Origin: Actinomycetota bacterium
GTDB taxonomy: Bacteria; Actinomycetota; Acidimicrobiia; Acidimicrobiales; JAHWKP01
Direction: 5' to 3'
Assembly (NCBI GenBank): GCA_019347775.1
Contig: JAHWKP010000051.1
Location: 1 to 10,131, forward strand
Length of the DNA: 10,131 nt
The notes under the pieces: generated by a model
What the model saw: only the letters and a program-made list of their open reading frames with translations
Databases searched by the model: none
Told to the model about the DNA's origin: nothing
Made by a program: the position numbers and the translations under genes
Shown here: positions 1 through 7,405 of the stretch, in pieces
Layout of the letters: each line of letters begins with the position of its first letter
Position numbering within the stretch: position 1 is the stretch's first letter

Positions 1-1
1 G

Positions 2-1255
<1,254 letters not shown>

Positions 1256-1272
1256 CTGACTAACGACGCGAG

Positions 1273-1635
1273 TTACTCCGCCTTGAAGTGGGGGTTGTAG
1301 ATGAGGCCGAGGATGTTGCCCGTCGGCGTGCGGACCGTGGCGGTGATAATGCCCTCGCCGACGTCCTGGGGTTCGACGTGGATGGTCGACCCAGCCGCGA
1401 CCGTGGCGGCCACGGCGGCGGGCACGTCGGCGACGCCCCAGTAAGCATGGGCGCCATCCGCGGGATCCGCCGTGGGAAGCAGGCCCAGCTCATAGCCGCC
1501 TACGTCGTAACCGACGTAGAAGGGCTCGTCGAAGTAGGGGCCCTTGCCGAGAAGTTCGCTCCACCAGGCCTTGGCGGCGTCGAGGTCCGGTGAGGGGTAG
1601 ATGACGGTCCGCAGACCCTCGAGATCGATGGGCAT
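1273..1635 (-). CDS. VOC-fold (glyoxalase/bleomycin-resistance-like) protein
   Basis: A 120-residue protein of the vicinal oxygen chelate superfamily, a single-copy size that usually dimerises. Visible family marks are the N-terminal strand and helix (residues 10-30, PDLDAAKAWWSELLG), the YELGL strand at 48-52, the WGVADVPAAVAATVAAG strand-helix at 66-82, and the C-terminal TVRTPTGNILGLIYNP at 100-115, where 'D/T-P-x-GN-xx-GL' is typical. The substrate is not predictable: members include glyoxalases, dioxygenases and drug-binding proteins, and many actinobacterial ones are unassigned. The ATG at 1635-1633 was chosen because the conserved fold starts right after it; only a weak GAAG-like ribosome site precedes it. 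It ends in TAA, convergent with RF3, and is divergent from the quinone oxidoreductase across 86 bases. Confidence 0.85.
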   Translation of the reverse strand: MPIDLEGLRTVIYPSPDLDAAKAWWSELLGKGPYFDEPFYVGYDVGGYELGLLPTADPADGAHAYWGVADVPAAVAATVAAGSTIHVEPQDVGEGIITATVRTPTGNILGLIYNPHFKAE

Positions 1636-1708
1636 GGGGTGCAGCTTCGCGCCGTGGCTTGTTGCCGTGCTCGTCGCCCTGCCCGAAGCCCCGGCGCCTC
1701 GGCGCGCG

Positions 1709-1714
1709 TAGGGT
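1709..1714 (+). promoter_or_regulatory. Possible -10 element for leaderless oxidoreductase mRNA
   Basis: TAGGGT fits the actinobacterial TANNNT -10 pattern and ends 7 bases before the ATG at 1722. That is the spacing expected if transcription starts at or next to the A of the start codon. No Shine-Dalgarno sequence and no convincing -35 box are seen. The call is inference from spacing alone, in very GC-rich DNA where such hexamers occur by chance. Confidence 0.3.
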
Positions 1715-1721
1715 CGGCGCC

Positions 1722-2696
1722 ATGCGCGCCGCCCAGATAGTCAGCCACGACGGACCCTCCGCGCTGAAGGTCGGCGAGGCCCCAGATCCGAGCGCCAGTC
1801 CCGACGAGGTCTTGATCGAGACCCACGTCGCCGGGGTGACATTCCCCGACCTGCTCATGACCCGGGGTGAGTACCAGATGGTGCCGGACTTCCCCTTCGT
1901 CCCGGGCTCAGAGGTGGCGGGGATCGTCCGGAGCGCCCCCGACGGATCAGGGGTGTCAGAGGGTGACCGGGTGGTGGCCTTCCCCGGGCTCGGCGGCTTC
2001 GCCGAGCTGACGCCGTCGCGCACCGAAGCGGTCTTCCCGCTCCCCGAGAAGTTCTCGTTCGCGCAAGGCGCGGCGCTGCCGATGAACTACCTCACGTGTG
2101 AGTTCGCCTTGGACCGCCGGGGCCGGCTGCAAGCCGGGGAGACGGTGCTCGTGCACGGCGCGGCAGGCGGTATCGGCACGGCTGCCATCCAACTGGCCAA
2201 GGCCATGGGGGCGCGGGTGATCGCGGTGGTGTCGAGCGAGACCAAGGCCGATGTGGCCCGCGGGGCCGGCGCCGACGAGGCGGTCATGGCCGAAGGATTT
2301 CTGCCGGCAGTGAAGGAGCTGACCGACGGACGCGGCGTCGATGTGGTGGTCGACCCGGTCGGCGGCGACCGCTTCACCGACTCGCTGCGCTCGCTGGCGC
2401 CGGAAGGACGAGTCCTGGTAGTCGGCTTCACCGGGCGGGAGATCCCCACGGTCAAGGTCAACCGTCTGCTGCTGACCAACACCGAGGTCGTCGGGGTCGG
2501 CTGGGGGGCATTCGCCCTGCGCACCCCCGGTTTCATGCGACAGCAGTGGGAGGCGCTGGTCCGCCATATCGACTCCGGCGCTATCGACCCGCCGCTGGGG
2601 TCGTCGTATCCGCTCGAGCAGGCGGCCGCCGCACTGGTTGAGCTCGACGAACGCCGAGCCACCGGCAAGGTCACCCTCGAGGTCCGCCCCACCTGA
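1722..2696 (+). CDS. NADPH:quinone oxidoreductase-like MDR family protein (zinc-free)
   Basis: A 324-residue medium-chain dehydrogenase/reductase of the quinone oxidoreductase branch, expected to be a soluble NAD(P)H-dependent reductase of quinones or enoyl/enone compounds. The GroES-like N-terminal domain includes FPDLLMTRGEY (residues 41-51) and PFVPGSEVAG (58-67). The Rossmann domain has its dinucleotide loop at HGAAGGIGTAAIQLAK (145-160), then VVVDPVGG (208-215), RVLVVGF (230-236) and a C-terminal TGKVTLEV. No cysteine cluster or catalytic zinc ligand is present, which separates it from zinc alcohol dehydrogenases. The frame stays open to an ATG at 1659, but ATG 1722 begins the family-typical MRAAQI and is preferred. 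It lies 48 bases upstream of cydA on the same strand, so co-transcription is possible. The true substrate is unknown; the quinone link to the neighbouring oxidase is only suggestive. Confidence 0.88.
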   Translation: MRAAQIVSHDGPSALKVGEAPDPSASPDEVLIETHVAGVTFPDLLMTRGEYQMVPDFPFVPGSEVAGIVRSAPDGSGVSEGDRVVAFPGLGGFAELTPSRTEAVFPLPEKFSFAQGAALPMNYLTCEFALDRRGRLQAGETVLVHGAAGGIGTAAIQLAKAMGARVIAVVSSETKADVARGAGADEAVMAEGFLPAVKELTDGRGVDVVVDPVGGDRFTDSLRSLAPEGRVLVVGFTGREIPTVKVNRLLLTNTEVVGVGWGAFALRTPGFMRQQWEALVRHIDSGAIDPPLGSSYPLEQAAAALVELDERRATGKVTLEVRPT

Positions 2697-2740
2697 GCGG
2701 GCGTACTTCGATCGGCTGTACGTGCCAAAGGACGCCCGCT
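2696..2740 (+). promoter_or_regulatory. Inverted repeat / potential hairpin just upstream of cydA
   Basis: A perfect 9-bp inverted repeat, AGCGGGCGT at 2696-2704 and ACGCCCGCT at 2732-2740, encloses a 27-base loop. The left arm starts on the last base of the oxidoreductase stop codon, and the right arm ends four bases before the cydA ATG. A second stem, CGTAC 2702-2706 with GTACG 2718-2722, uses the same left bases and would compete. A Shine-Dalgarno-like AAAGG (2727-2731) sits in the loop of the long form. No U-run follows, so an intrinsic terminator is unlikely. It could be a protein operator or an RNA structure affecting cydA translation; neither is demonstrated. Confidence 0.45.
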
Positions 2741-2744
2741 AGGG

Positions 2745-4100
2745 ATGGAGATACAGCCGGACCTGTGGGCGGCGCGCCAGCAGATGGCGCTGTCACTCGG
2801 ATGGCACATCGTGATCGCCTGTTTCGGGGTCGGCTTCCCGGCGCTGATGGTGCTAGCCGAGTGGTTGGGCATCCGCCGCGGCGACGCCGACGCGCTGCGA
2901 CTGGCCCGGCGCTGGTCCAAGGTCCTGGCCGTCCTCTTCGCGGTGGGAGCGGTCTCCGGGACGATCCTGTCGTTCGAGCTCGGAATCCTGTGGCCGCAGA
3001 TGATGCGGACCTTCGGCGACGTGTGGGGTCTGCCCTTCGCCATCGAGGCGATCGCCTTCTTCGTCGAGGCCATATTCGTCGGCCTCTATCTCTACGGTTG
3101 GGACCGGATGCCACCGAAGGTCCACTTGCTGACCGGCATACCGATCGTTATAGCGGGCGTGGCGTCGGCGTGGTTCGTCGTCACCGCCAACGCCTGGATG
3201 AACCAGCCCCAGGGCTTCGACGTCGAGGGATACCTGGCTACCGGCGTGGTGACCGATGTCGATCCGTGGGCGGCGATGTTCAACCCGGCGACGCCGCCGC
3301 AGACCACCCACATGGTGCTGGCCGCGTTCATGGTTGCCGGCTTCGGCACGGCAGCGGTGTACGCGGCCGCCATGTTGCGGGGCCGGCGCGACCGCTACCA
3401 CCGTCTCGGTTTCCTGCTGGCCTTCTCGATGGCGGCCGCCATCACGCCGGTGCAGATCGTGGTCGGCGACTGGGCGGCGCGATTCCTGGCCGACAACCAG
3501 CCCGTGAAGCTGGCCGCCCTCGAAGGGATCATGGAGACCCAACGCGGCGCGCCTCTCACCATCGGTGGGCTGTTCATCGACGGTGAGGTCCGTTACGGGA
3601 TCGAGATACCCAAAGCCCTGTCCCTTCTGGCAAAACACGACCCGGACGCCGAGGTCCTCGGGCTCGAGGAGGTGCCCCCGGCCGACCGCCCCCCGGTGCC
3701 CATCGTGCGCACGGCCTTCCAGCTGATGGTTGCCATCGGCACCGGCCTGCTCGCTCTCAGTATCTGGTTCGCCATCGTGTGGTGGCGACGACGAAGATTG
3801 CCTCGCTCGAGGTTGTTCCTGTGGGCCGCGGTTGCGGCCGGGCCGTTGACGGCCGTTGCCCTGGAAGCGGGCTGGGTGGCCACCGAAGTAGGGCGCCAGC
3901 CCTGGATCGTCTACGGCGTCATGCGGGTGGAGGACGCGGTCACGACCGCGCCCGGCATACGCCTCGGGTACTTCGCCTTGATAGGTGTCTACGCGGCCAT
4001 GACCGTAGGCACGATCTTCGTGCTGCGCCGCCTGGCGTCGGCTCCCGATGAGGAACCGGATCCGCCCGGTACCGCCCACGAGGCAGCGGCGGCCGCGTGA
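2745..4100 (+). CDS. cydA: Cytochrome bd-type quinol oxidase subunit I, short Q-loop
   Basis: Subunit I of the membrane cytochrome bd oxidase, which oxidises quinol and reduces O2 to water without proton pumping. This 451-residue protein keeps the E. coli functional residues by pattern: His21 (E. coli H19, high-spin haem ligand), Glu101 and Glu108 (E99, E107), His189 and Met328 (H186/M393, haem b558 ligands), Lys255 and Glu260 (K252/E257, quinol oxidation) in KLAALEGIMETQ, and Glu374 plus GRQPW at 383-387. Several hydrophobic helices are evident. The Lys-to-Met interval is 73 residues against 141 in E. coli, so it belongs to the short-Q-loop class that also includes cyanide-insensitive oxidases (CioA). 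ATG 2745 gives the normal N-terminal length; AAAGGA lies 12 bases upstream. It overlaps cydB by four bases. Confidence 0.95.
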   Translation: MEIQPDLWAARQQMALSLGWHIVIACFGVGFPALMVLAEWLGIRRGDADALRLARRWSKVLAVLFAVGAVSGTILSFELGILWPQMMRTFGDVWGLPFAIEAIAFFVEAIFVGLYLYGWDRMPPKVHLLTGIPIVIAGVASAWFVVTANAWMNQPQGFDVEGYLATGVVTDVDPWAAMFNPATPPQTTHMVLAAFMVAGFGTAAVYAAAMLRGRRDRYHRLGFLLAFSMAAAITPVQIVVGDWAARFLADNQPVKLAALEGIMETQRGAPLTIGGLFIDGEVRYGIEIPKALSLLAKHDPDAEVLGLEEVPPADRPPVPIVRTAFQLMVAIGTGLLALSIWFAIVWWRRRRLPRSRLFLWAAVAAGPLTAVALEAGWVATEVGRQPWIVYGVMRVEDAVTTAPGIRLGYFALIGVYAAMTVGTIFVLRRLASAPDEEPDPPGTAHEAAAAA

Positions 4101-5140
4101 CCGTCGCCGAGATCCTCCTCGGGGTGATGTGGGTTGGCGTCACCCTCTATGCAGTTTTCGCCGGGGCCGACTTCGGAGCCGGATTCTGGGACCTGGTTGC
4201 CGGCGGCGCCCGGAGCGGCGCGCCGGCCCGCCAGCGCATCGAAACCAGCATCGGCCCGGTGTGGGAAGCCAACCACGTCTGGCTGATCTTCGTCCTCGTC
4301 ATTCTCTGGACGGGATTTCCGGCCGCCTTCGCGGCCATCGCCTCGACCCTGTACGTGCCCCTCACCGCAGCAGGCGTGGGGATCATCCTGCGCGGCGCCG
4401 GCTTCGCGCTGCGCAAGCCCGTCCATGAGGTGGGGCTGCAGCGCACCTTCGGCGCCGCCTTCGCGGCCTCTTCGGTGGTGACGCCCTTCTTCTTCGGGGC
4501 GGTCGCCGGGGCGGTGGCTTCTGGCCGCGTTCCGGCCGCGCCCGACGAGTCCGGCGGCATTGATCCGTGGACGGCCTGGACCGGACCGACCTCTCTGCTC
4601 GGCGGCTCGCTGGCGGTGGCAACCTGCGCGTACCTGGGAGCCACTTTTCTCGCCGCGGACGCCCACCGTGACGGTGAGCGCGATCTGGCGGCGCGCTACC
4701 AGCGCTCGGGAATTGCGGCCGCAGTCGCCGCCGGCCTGTTGAGTCTGGGAGGAATCCTCGTGTTGAGAGCCGACGCCCCCGAGCTGTACGCCGGGCTTAC
4801 CGGCAGGGCCATCCCGCTGGTGGTCGGCTCAGCGGTGGCGGGCGTTGCCTCGCTGGCGTTGCTGTTTCGGCGCGACTACGTGCGGGCCCGGGCCGCCGCG
4901 GTGGTTGCCGTCGTGGCGGTCGTCTGGGGGTGGGCCGCGGGCCAGTACCCGGCCCTGCTGGTCGGCGAACTGAGCATCGCCGGCGGAGCCGGGGCGCGCA
5001 CCACGCTCATCGCCGTGCTGGTCAGCCTCGGCATCGGCGCCCTGCTCTTCGTGCCGCCACTAGCGGTGCTCCTGAGCCTTCACGCCCGCGGCCGGCTGGG
5101 TCCGGCCACCGGCGGCCAGGCCGCTACCCATCATGAGTGA
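4097..5140 (+). CDS. cydB: Cytochrome bd-type quinol oxidase subunit II
   Basis: Subunit II of the bd oxidase, the integral-membrane partner of CydA. The 347-residue protein is almost wholly hydrophobic with about eight or nine predicted helices. The N-terminal signature is present: YAVFAGADFGAGFWDL (residues 18-33, with Asp25), then GPVWEANHVWLIF (53-65), the counterpart of the E. coli PHWDGNQVWL segment with Glu in place of Asp58. It starts with GTG inside the end of cydA (GTGA overlap), so translation is probably coupled to cydA and the subunits made together. It ends 19 bases from the stop of the convergent transporter. No small cydX-like ORF and no cydDC assembly transporter follow within the window; those genes, if present, are elsewhere. 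Confidence 0.94.
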   Translation: MTVAEILLGVMWVGVTLYAVFAGADFGAGFWDLVAGGARSGAPARQRIETSIGPVWEANHVWLIFVLVILWTGFPAAFAAIASTLYVPLTAAGVGIILRGAGFALRKPVHEVGLQRTFGAAFAASSVVTPFFFGAVAGAVASGRVPAAPDESGGIDPWTAWTGPTSLLGGSLAVATCAYLGATFLAADAHRDGERDLAARYQRSGIAAAVAAGLLSLGGILVLRADAPELYAGLTGRAIPLVVGSAVAGVASLALLFRRDYVRARAAAVVAVVAVVWGWAAGQYPALLVGELSIAGGAGARTTLIAVLVSLGIGALLFVPPLAVLLSLHARGRLGPATGGQAATHHE

Positions 5141-5159
5141 CAGGACGCTCGGCGAGTAG

Positions 5160-5807
5160 TCAGCAGCAGTTGTCCACGTGTTCGGCTGCGAGCGCTTCAC
5201 GCCCTTCGAGCAACAGGAAGACGACCACACCGAGTGCGGCGACGGGGTCGGCCCACCACCACTGGAAGGCGGCGTTGAGGACCAGCCCGGACACGACCAC
5301 GGCGGACAGGTAGGCACACGCCCACGTTTGAGAGCTGTCAGCTTCCGCGGCGCGGCTGCCCAACGCCAACGCGACCCGGCGCTTCCGTCGAGCCAGGAAC
5401 GGCATAACGACGAGCGACAGCAGCGTGAGCCCGATGCCGATTGGCGACGCCTCGGGCTCGTGATGCAGGACTAGCGAGCGGACAGCTTCGAAGCCGACGA
5501 ATGCAGCAAGCACGAAGAAGCTGACTCCGATGAGTCGCAACGCGACCGGCTCGACCCGCTCGACCCGCTCGGGGTCGCGACGCTCGACGCGGAGCCGCCA
5601 GAGCAGTACCGCGGCGGAGACCGATTCGACCGCGCTGTCGAGTCCGAACCCGGCAAGAGCCCGGCTGCCGGCAGCCCACGCCGCGGCCAACGCGATCACG
5701 CCTTCGACGATGTTCCATGCCACCGTGAACACGGCGAGACCCTGGGCTCGTCGCACCAGGTCTTCGCGCCCGACAGCCCCGACGTGGATATGAGTGGGGG
5801 TCTCCAA
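5160..5807 (-). CDS. CDF-like cation transporter, membrane domain only, C-terminal Cys-Cys
   Basis: A 215-residue six-helix membrane protein resembling the transmembrane part of cation diffusion facilitators, which export divalent metals by proton exchange. Helices are at roughly 23-45, 48-70, 88-112, 121-141, 163-183 and 185-203. Helix 2 carries GFGLDSAVES (D57xxxE61) where classic CDFs have DxxxD. Helix 5 has ADSSQTWACAYLS, placing Q160 and C164 where HxxxD normally lies. The cytoplasmic ferredoxin-like domain of about 80-90 residues is absent; the chain ends HVDNCC. I recall actinobacterial 'cation transporter' homologues with the same helix-5 pattern and terminal cysteines, so this looks like a real subfamily and not decay. 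The start is TTG at 5807, four bases after the upstream gene, with no clear ribosome site; an internal GTG at Val18 is the alternative. The metal is unknown. Confidence 0.78.
   Translation of the reverse strand: METPTHIHVGAVGREDLVRRAQGLAVFTVAWNIVEGVIALAAAWAAGSRALAGFGLDSAVESVSAAVLLWRLRVERRDPERVERVEPVALRLIGVSFFVLAAFVGFEAVRSLVLHHEPEASPIGIGLTLLSLVVMPFLARRKRRVALALGSRAAEADSSQTWACAYLSAVVVSGLVLNAAFQWWWADPVAALGVVVFLLLEGREALAAEHVDNCC
5549..5571. repeat. 9-bp tandem repeat, about 2.5 copies, inside the transporter gene
   Basis: GCTCGACCC occurs twice exactly (5549-5557, 5558-5566), followed by a partial GCTCG. It is in frame and encodes a duplicated ERV tripeptide in the charged loop between helices 2 and 3 of the transporter, so copy-number change would not shift the reading frame. 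Confidence 0.7.
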
Positions 5808-5811
5808 CGAG

Positions 5812-6633
5812 CTAGATCGTGTAGGCGAGCCCGGTGGCCAGCTGAGTGGCGAGTTCGGCGTCTCCCTCCAACGTCATGGCGTCGCCGACGTATGGAAGAG
5901 GATCCCGACGCCCGCCGGTCAGTCGCAGGAAAAGCAGCGCCGGCACGGTCAGGCCCACCGTGGGCTCGCCGTCGATGGAGTCGACCACCCGGGCCCGCTC
6001 TTCGACGACGACGTGGTGGGTCTGGTTCACGGGCCCCGTGATCTGTAGGCGCACACTGGTGCCCTGCGGCATGCCCGCCTTCTTGCCGACGATGTAGCCG
6101 AGGGCGGCGACCGGCTCTTCCAGGGCGAGCTCGACGTGGGCGGGGTCCTCCCGGTCTGCCGCGCCGACCGCGTCGCGGATGTCGAGTTCGTGCATGAAGC
6201 AGTCGTAGTGGCGGATGCGCATGAAGCGTCCATAAGTTTCGTTGGGGCCGGCGGGGGTCCACGACGACTGGTCGAAGTCCTCTTGGGACATGGCCTTCAA
6301 CGCCTCGGCCCGTTGGTCGGTAATGTCCTTGAACCGCTCCAGGACTTCGCTGCCGGCGGTGGCCCGCAGCGACTCGACCCAAGCCTCGTTGAACTCAGCC
6401 GTCGCGTTCTTCACATGGTCGAGACCGGAGATGTCGACCGAAGGGGCCTGTTCACCGTGGAGCATCGCCTCGGTCCCCAGCAGGTGACTGAGCACGTCTT
6501 TGACCGTCCAGCCGGGCAGGCAGGTCGGCCGGTTCCAGTCGTCTTCACTGAAGCGGCTGCACAACTCGACGACCGCCTGGAACTCTGCGATCAGGAGCGG
6601 CACGACCTTGTCGCGGTCGATGGTCGTGGCCAT
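5812..6633 (-). CDS. Maleylpyruvate isomerase/DinB-type mycothiol-dependent metalloenzyme
   Basis: A 273-residue protein of the maleylpyruvate isomerase family (MDMPI N-terminal DinB-like bundle plus C-terminal domain), which uses mycothiol as cofactor or co-substrate for isomerase or thiol-transferase chemistry. The helical N-terminal domain contains the diagnostic PTCLPGWTVKDVLSHLLG (residues 36-53); His50 is the first metal ligand. RHYDCFMHELDIRDA (141-155) supplies D144xxxH148, where the Corynebacterium enzyme has Glu144/His148 by my recollection; Asp here is, I believe, common among family members. The C-terminal part (about 165-273) matches the SCP2-like MDMPI_C region. It begins with ATG overlapping the upstream TGA (TGATG), so translation is coupled, and the transporter follows after four bases. 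The actual substrate is unknown; no gentisate pathway genes are nearby. Confidence 0.85.
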   Translation of the reverse strand: MATTIDRDKVVPLLIAEFQAVVELCSRFSEDDWNRPTCLPGWTVKDVLSHLLGTEAMLHGEQAPSVDISGLDHVKNATAEFNEAWVESLRATAGSEVLERFKDITDQRAEALKAMSQEDFDQSSWTPAGPNETYGRFMRIRHYDCFMHELDIRDAVGAADREDPAHVELALEEPVAALGYIVGKKAGMPQGTSVRLQITGPVNQTHHVVVEERARVVDSIDGEPTVGLTVPALLFLRLTGGRRDPLPYVGDAMTLEGDAELATQLATGLAYTI

Positions 6634-7346
6634 CAGGGCGCTGCCTTTTGGATCGTCTGCCAGTCACGGGCCTCTAGATAGGGCCGGAATCTCTCGGCGA
6701 TCCGGCGCATGTCGTCAGGTCGCTTGGGCCGCTTGAGCTCATACAGCTCGGGGAACCGCTGCCACTCGAGCACGTGTTGCCACAGCGCCACCGCGTCTTC
6801 GCCCATCGGAGGCTCGACGATAACCGGCCCGAAGGTGGCTTCGCCGTTGTCGAACATCAGGGTCGGAACTCCGAAGAAGCCGAGTTCGATGACCTGTTCG
6901 TGCTCGCCGCGCACTTCGTCGTGGGTCGTTTCGTCGGCCAGGGCCTGGCCCACCAGGTCGGGATCGAGATCCATTTCGCTGAGCAGCTCCTCGGCCACCT
7001 CGCGCCGGTGGGGCTTGCGGCCGTCCACGTGCAGCGCGGTACCGGCGGCTAGGTACCAGCGGTCGAGCAGATCCACGTCGGTGCGGCGCAGCAGGGCGCC
7101 GATGCGCATCATCGACCACCCGTAGGACCACTCCCGCTCCCATGGGTGCTTCTTGCCTTCGACCCGGTTCACCTCCTCGAGGCTGAAGAACTTCCAGCGC
7201 ACATCGACCCCGAGCTGCGCTCGGACCTCCCGGATCCAGAGCGAGGCCTGGTACGCCCACGGGCACATGACGTCGAAGTGGAAGTCGACCGCGTTCACCG
7301 ACGTGCTCGAGGACTCCGCTGACGTTAAGTCTGCTCGCTCGGTCAC
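6633..7346 (-). CDS. DsbA-fold oxidoreductase resembling mycothiol-dependent nitroreductase, CPWA site
   Basis: A 237-residue thioredoxin-fold protein of the DsbA/FrnE type. VDFHFDVMCPWAYQASLW (residues 20-37) is the first strand and active-site helix, an inserted helical domain spans about 60-150, and the cis-Pro loop GVPTLMFDNG is at 159-168. GPVIVEPPMGEDAVALW and FPELYELKRPKRP resemble the C-terminus of Mycobacterium tuberculosis Rv2466c, a mycothiol-dependent nitroreductase with CPWC. Here the second active-site cysteine is Ala31, and Cys28 is the only cysteine in the protein. A monothiol mechanism through mixed disulphide with mycothiol is therefore inferred. No signal peptide is seen, so it is cytoplasmic. 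It is the first gene of a three-gene operon with the mycothiol-linked isomerase-family enzyme. Confidence 0.87.
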   Translation of the reverse strand: MTERADLTSAESSSTSVNAVDFHFDVMCPWAYQASLWIREVRAQLGVDVRWKFFSLEEVNRVEGKKHPWEREWSYGWSMMRIGALLRRTDVDLLDRWYLAAGTALHVDGRKPHRREVAEELLSEMDLDPDLVGQALADETTHDEVRGEHEQVIELGFFGVPTLMFDNGEATFGPVIVEPPMGEDAVALWQHVLEWQRFPELYELKRPKRPDDMRRIAERFRPYLEARDWQTIQKAAP

Positions 7347-7405
7347 TGGCTATCTCCTTCCGGGGTGCTCGACTCGAGTGCCTACCATGGACCATCGGCG
7401 TGATC
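7347..7405. promoter_or_regulatory. Divergent intergenic region between DsbA-like operon and copper-radical oxidase
   Basis: This 59-base gap must supply, or adjoin, promoters for both directions. It holds the ribosome site of the minus-strand operon, an 8-bp palindrome ACTCGAGT at 7372-7379, and the interrupted palindrome ATGGACCAT at 7387-7395. TACCAT at 7383-7388 could be a -10 for the plus-strand gene, but no -35 box is recognisable. The palindromes may be operators for shared control; that is inference. Confidence 0.4.
7352..7359 (-). promoter_or_regulatory. Strong Shine-Dalgarno deciding the GTG start of the DsbA-like gene
   Basis: Read on the minus strand this is AAGGAGAT, a near-perfect match to the anti-Shine-Dalgarno. 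The spacing is seven bases from GGAG to the GTG at 7346. It is the best ribosome site in the window and supports GTG over downstream alternatives. Confidence 0.8.

Noticed and set aside
1256..1272. Terminator or tandem GACT repeat between RF3 and the VOC gene
   Set aside because: CTGACTGACT is only two short units, partly the stop codon region, with no stem and no T-run.
1659..1721. Upstream ATG extension of the quinone oxidoreductase
   Set aside because: The 21 extra residues (CSSPCPKPRRLGARR-like) do not resemble the family N-terminus, which begins at MRAAQI; no ribosome site supports ATG 1659.
2853..4079. 408-codon minus-strand open frame opposite cydA
   Set aside because: It is the antisense shadow of an unambiguous cydA; the translation is low-complexity His/Arg/Gly-rich, typical of high-GC shadows.
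5090..5107. GGCCGG-6-CCGGCC hairpin near the end of cydB, as a terminator for the convergent genes
   Set aside because: It lies inside coding sequence, has no T-run on either strand, and such GC palindromes are frequent by chance at this base composition.
5141..5159. Search for a cydX-like small ORF after cydB
   Set aside because: Only 19 bases separate cydB from the convergent transporter stop, with no room for a cydX-sized ORF.
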